Below, piece after piece: positions 60,144 through 64,000 of a stretch of 64,000 nt of DNA. Numbering within the stretch: the stretch's first letter is position 1; each line of letters starts with the position of its first letter. The notes below the pieces were generated by a model. That model worked only from the letters and a program-made list of their open reading frames with translations, ran no database searches and had not been told where the DNA came from. Source of the stretch: Combretum micranthum (lineage: Eukaryota; Streptophyta; Magnoliopsida; Myrtales; Combretaceae); contig JAMXBD010002254.1 of NCBI GenBank assembly GCA_024138025.1, positions 62,001 through 126,000 on the forward strand, in the 5' to 3' direction. A program made the position numbers and the translations under genes.

Positions 60144-62995
60144 TGATAAATGTGTATTTTATATATACTTATCCTACATTCATCTTACACTTTCATGCAT
60201 ATTTTTAATGGGTTTAAAGTAAAATTCTGTTAAAAATAGATGAATTGCATGAATATGGATCAATTGTGGATAAATGTGCAAAAATGTGATAAAAAGGATC
60301 AAAATGATTCTCAAAGGACTTTAAATGGACAATATTTGTTGTGTTGATTTAGTGCTGCAATTGTGCAAGTGATTATGAATTTGAGAAATTGCAAATTTGT
60401 GTGATTAAACATTGAGTTTCTGCAACGGCAACGAGCCAAGCTAGGAAACAGGAATCAACTAGAATTGCACACCGGTCAATCTAGCTAAATCCTAACTGCA
60501 GTTCATTCCACCGATTTGCCTCACAATTAACACAGAGTAGTGGAAAAATAAACCCGATTAGCCCAACAGCAGCAACAACATCAAAACTGAGGCCTTAGTT
60601 GATCCTTATGCCAAGTTGTCACTGAAAAAACATTGGACTTAACCTGATTAGAATTCCAACGACTAGCCTTCCACGATCTGATTATGCCAAGTTGAAGTTT
60701 GTGCTGACAGCAGAGTCTACGCAGACTTGCTTGAGGTACTGAGCTTGATAAACATCAACAAAGCACACCGACCTTCATGAGCTGCTACAAGCCTATAAGC
60801 ACAATTGAAGCTCCTGTATGTCTTGTCGAGTAGTTTAATGAAAATAGACCTGATATGAACCTCGCCAACCTATAAACGAGACTCGTTATCGCAATCTAGG
60901 ATTCAACCTAAGGACAGTCTAAGAAACCTGGTGGAAAATCGCGATCCGTTGGTTGAGTAATCCTAAGAAACTTGATATAAGGATTTTGACCCTTTAGGAA
61001 ATACCAATCAAGAATCTTGGTATAAAGGAGGACACCACAATCGGGGATGAAAAACCCGATTGATAAGTCATGGTGAACACCACGAGTAAAAAAACCCGAT
61101 AAGTTCAAACAAGTTCTTTCCAGAACTCAAAGAGAAAAAGCTCTCAAATTTTCATTCATTCCATTATGTCTCAAAAGATTACATATGATGGGTTTTTATA
61201 GGCTTTAGTTAGCCTAAAAACTAAGCAACTAAGCAATAATACAAGGAAAATTTAAAAGATATATAAAAAATTCAAACTAAGTAATAAATACAATGACGCC
61301 ATCCAATCCTCATCAAGACCAGAGCTAACCAAGATCATCACATAGCAACAACACAACTGAGCTGAGCTTGAAGTACAAACATGATGACGCATTATAGCAG
61401 GCCAAGTTTTAATCTATGGCAAGACAAGCAAGTTAGGATTGCAACTCCGAGCTCTAAACTGATCTTTCAATAGCAGTGGACAAAACTGAGCTAGCTTCAA
61501 TAGAGGCCGACCTGCCATGACACGACTTGGCTTTGTGACATCAACACCTGTCTTAAATGGTGTGCCTTTGTCTAAATACCGAGCTGACGTCAAGAGACTA
61601 GTTTGAGCTCCATTTGGGCCGATCTATCAAACCAACCTCAACAAGCTCTAGTAACTTGTTATTTTATTTTATTTTGTTATTTTGGTTTGTTATTATTCTA
61701 TAAGACTTTTATTTGCCTTTTGTACCTTTTGTAGTATTTTGGGATCCACTCCACATACCTGTCATATCACAACTACCAAACCTAATCAACCTTCACATCA
61801 GCAAACCTTCACTTACCAACTCACCATTTCCAGACTATATATATACTCTTTTCATCTTCATTTTTCCTTGTCTTTCTCCTTATAGGTTAGACCATGCTTT
61901 GGTCTTGTCTTGGAGAGACCAATTCATCCACTCTCCATCATTCTCCACATTTTCCACTTTATCTACCTCAATTACTGACTTTGACCTCACCCCATACCTC
62001 GACTTCACTTCACCTCATCATTTGGCACTATTCATTCGCATTTTCATAGTGGAGTGAGATCCCTAGAATCACTAAAAGACATTATGCAATTTTTAGGTGA
62101 TCTCTATCCTTTATTTTTTCAAATGAATTGTGTTTAGATTTTCATGAATGAAATCCCACTTTTCAGTATGAGCTAGAATTATTTAGTGGGATTATGTGAT
62201 GTGTTTATGGATGTCCTGAGTAGTTTATTAGTATTTTATAACTGGTCTTGTTGATTTGGAGCTTTGATTATTTTTTATTTCAATTTTTACAAGGTCAAAA
62301 GTTTGTCTATAAACTTCTTATAAATTAAAGTTTAAGATACTCGAGAGGGATTCTAAAACTTGATTTAAATAGAAAATACAACTTCTCAATCACACAACAT
62401 GTGTTGTTTTAGCTTAAGTTGTAGAACTCACTCACTTTCTTAATGCGGTCGAAATTATGGTTTATTAGCTGGACACATGCTTGAACTATGACTTCAATTA
62501 TAATAACATGGCTTATGAGATGAGTGTTATTTAATTAATGATTATAAATGGGTTATTCGAAAGGGATATTTATGTTATAGTTAAAATCTTGCAATTCGAA
62601 AGGGAAGCAAATTCTTGTGAGTTTAATCAAAATCTAAATGAATAAATCCAATCATAATTACAAAGCAACGAATGGAAATCCAACTAAAACCATTACATAA
62701 TCCCATACCTATTTACTGAAAAAGTTTCACAAGTAGAATTAGTTTAGCTTTTAGTGTTAGATTGGTTATAATTTGTAGTGATAATTTTAGAAGTAGTTTA
62801 ATTAGTTTAGAACTCTCAAAACTCCATTTCGGTTGCCTAGCTTAGAGTAGAACAATACAATCTAGTACTTAGTCAATTAGCTCCCTATAGATTCGACCTG
62901 GTACTCACCAGATTTTATTATTGCATATGCATTCGGTATATTGGCCGGTGGCTTTACGTTATAAAAATAGTCCCTTCAAAGGAAAAGGCATATCA
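60144..62995 (+). mobile_element. Solo LTR, 2.85 kb (gypsy, Athila-like)
   Basis: Starts TGATAAATGTG and ends GGCATATCA, giving perfect 5-bp inverted tips TGATA/TATCA. Flanks CTATA (60139-60143) and CTATC (62996-63000) match at four of five bases, read as an aged target duplication. Internal landmarks: a TATATATATA box at about 61835-61845 with pyrimidine-rich leader, and a 3'-terminal phrase 'gctccctatagattcgacc' near 62880, characteristic of Athila-type LTR ends. No internal domain is adjacent. Confidence 0.8.
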
Positions 62996-64000
62996 CTATC
63001 TCACCATGTTTCTCTTTGATCTTTGAAGTGCTTGGCATATCTATGGAACACAGGATGAACACGACTTATCCTTTTGCATCATGTATCTCCTTGGTTTCCA
63101 ACTCAAGGAAAAGCACAACTTGAGCATGGCTTGCCCCTATCACGCCATGCTTCTCTCTGAGTTACAATCCACAAACAAAACACGATGAAACAAGACAAGT
63201 TTTTTTTTTTTTTTTTATCATGTTTCTCACATGAAGAAACATGGGAGAAACACGACTAGTCTATTTGCTTATGCTCTTTTAATAAAAAAATAAAAATAAA
63301 ATAAATTAAAATAAATAAAGGATGAGTTATATATATATGCATAATGTATTAAATGTATTAAGCTATGTTTTGACAAGAGGTTTATCGAACCTTAATAATT
63401 GTTTGAGGACTTAATGTTTATTTGTGATTGATGTTAAACCTTGTATGAATTGATTTCTTTTTAAACAGATTCCTCTATCTAGTTGTGTTTGCCTATTAGT
63501 CATTTGCTAGAAATATTAGTTCATTTGTATGCGTAACTTGATTGTTGATTGTTAAAGTAGGCATTTCAAAACAACTATAAAAAAAGATGGCCTAAAAAGT
63601 ATTTGTGCTTGTTTCTTTTAATCCAGTTCGAAGAGCAACAACCTTGCTTGGATTCGAGTACGGTGGTTAGTGGTTAGGCACTTAGGCCGCCCCTTTGTCA
63701 TGATGCAATGACAACTATAAATGACTCAACAGATAGTCAATAGGGGTAATGGTATTGATATAACGTTTACTTATGCTTAAAGGAAAGTAGATGATTTAGT
63801 TTAGGTTTATGGGATAGGTTGAACCAGATGATATGATAGATTAAGATAAGTAAAGATGAGAAACGACTGTGAACCCTAGATAAAACTATACCGAAATCAC
63901 CTTATAGAATGGCTCCAATAGAACTACAGGAACTAAAAAAACGGTTGCAAGAGTTACAGGACCTTAGTTTTATATGACCTAGTATAGCATCATGGCGTAC
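62996..64000. other. Gene-free stretch to window end
   Basis: 63001-63260 contains repeated words ('accatgtttctct', 'gccatgcttctct', 'catgtttctcacatg') and an inverted pair around 'catgtttctcacatgaagaaacatg', LTR-like in style. A T18 run starts near 63201. The rest is unrecognised. Confidence 0.35.

Noticed and set aside
1..64000. CRISPR arrays, bacterial operons, rRNA genes, organellar insertions
   Set aside because: None seen; the direct repeats present are tandem duplications, MITE arms or LTR-related.

Overview
This is nuclear DNA of a flowering plant, most likely a eudicot. The evidence is an AT-rich background, one intron-bearing plant gene (a FAR1-RELATED SEQUENCE gene) and a dense bed of plant LTR retrotransposon, hAT and MITE remains. 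I cannot name the species. No bacterial, organellar or viral gene, rRNA gene or CRISPR array was seen.

Layout. 1-9435: degraded repeats, with two fragments of a gypsy-type LTR family (called family A here; 1-513 and 7627-9435) and a 309-bp MITE at 3940. 9440-10560: frameshifted Athila-type Ty3/gypsy gag, joined directly to a truncated family-A LTR. 10561-17073: decayed repeat DNA with a 151-bp tandem duplication. 17079-26301: a nested stack. A family-A solo LTR (+) is split by a second family-A solo LTR (-, 19882-23679) and by a copia-type solo LTR (24340-26267), which itself carries a Tourist-like MITE (25447-25914). About 27100-35178: the only convincing host gene, an FRS4-like FAR1/FHY3-family transcription factor (+) with a non-coding first exon, three coding exons, one apparent 1-nt frameshift and a MITE in its 4.1-kb last intron. 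36930-38800: plant mobile domain (PMD, MAIN-like) pseudogene (-). 39538-40962: Athila-like solo LTR. 41519-46875: complete hAT transposon with TIRs and an exact 8-bp target duplication. It carries a BED/DUF659 transposase gene and a captured fragment of a Raf-like MAP3K kinase exon. 46884-53945: decayed Ty1/copia element (-), split by a 2.8-kb solo LTR (49581-52424). 54392-57818: a third family-A solo LTR with a GGGGG target duplication. 60144-62995: another solo LTR. The rest is unrecognised repeat-like DNA.

How it fits together. The FRS gene is itself a domesticated Mutator-like transposase, and it sits between transposon clusters. At least six LTRs are present as solo copies, most with recognisable target duplications, and no intact LTR-internal-LTR element was found. 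That is the expected result of LTR-LTR recombination.

The most noteworthy observations are the four-layer nested insertion (17-26 kb), the hAT element with a captured kinase exon, the regular family-A promoter position (TATA box 682-706 bp into a 3.4-3.8 kb LTR), and a set of single-base frameshifts in short homopolymers in both the FRS gene and the hAT transposase. Those frameshifts may be assembly errors. Exon boundaries and family calls come from reading motifs and splice signals by eye; no database search was run.
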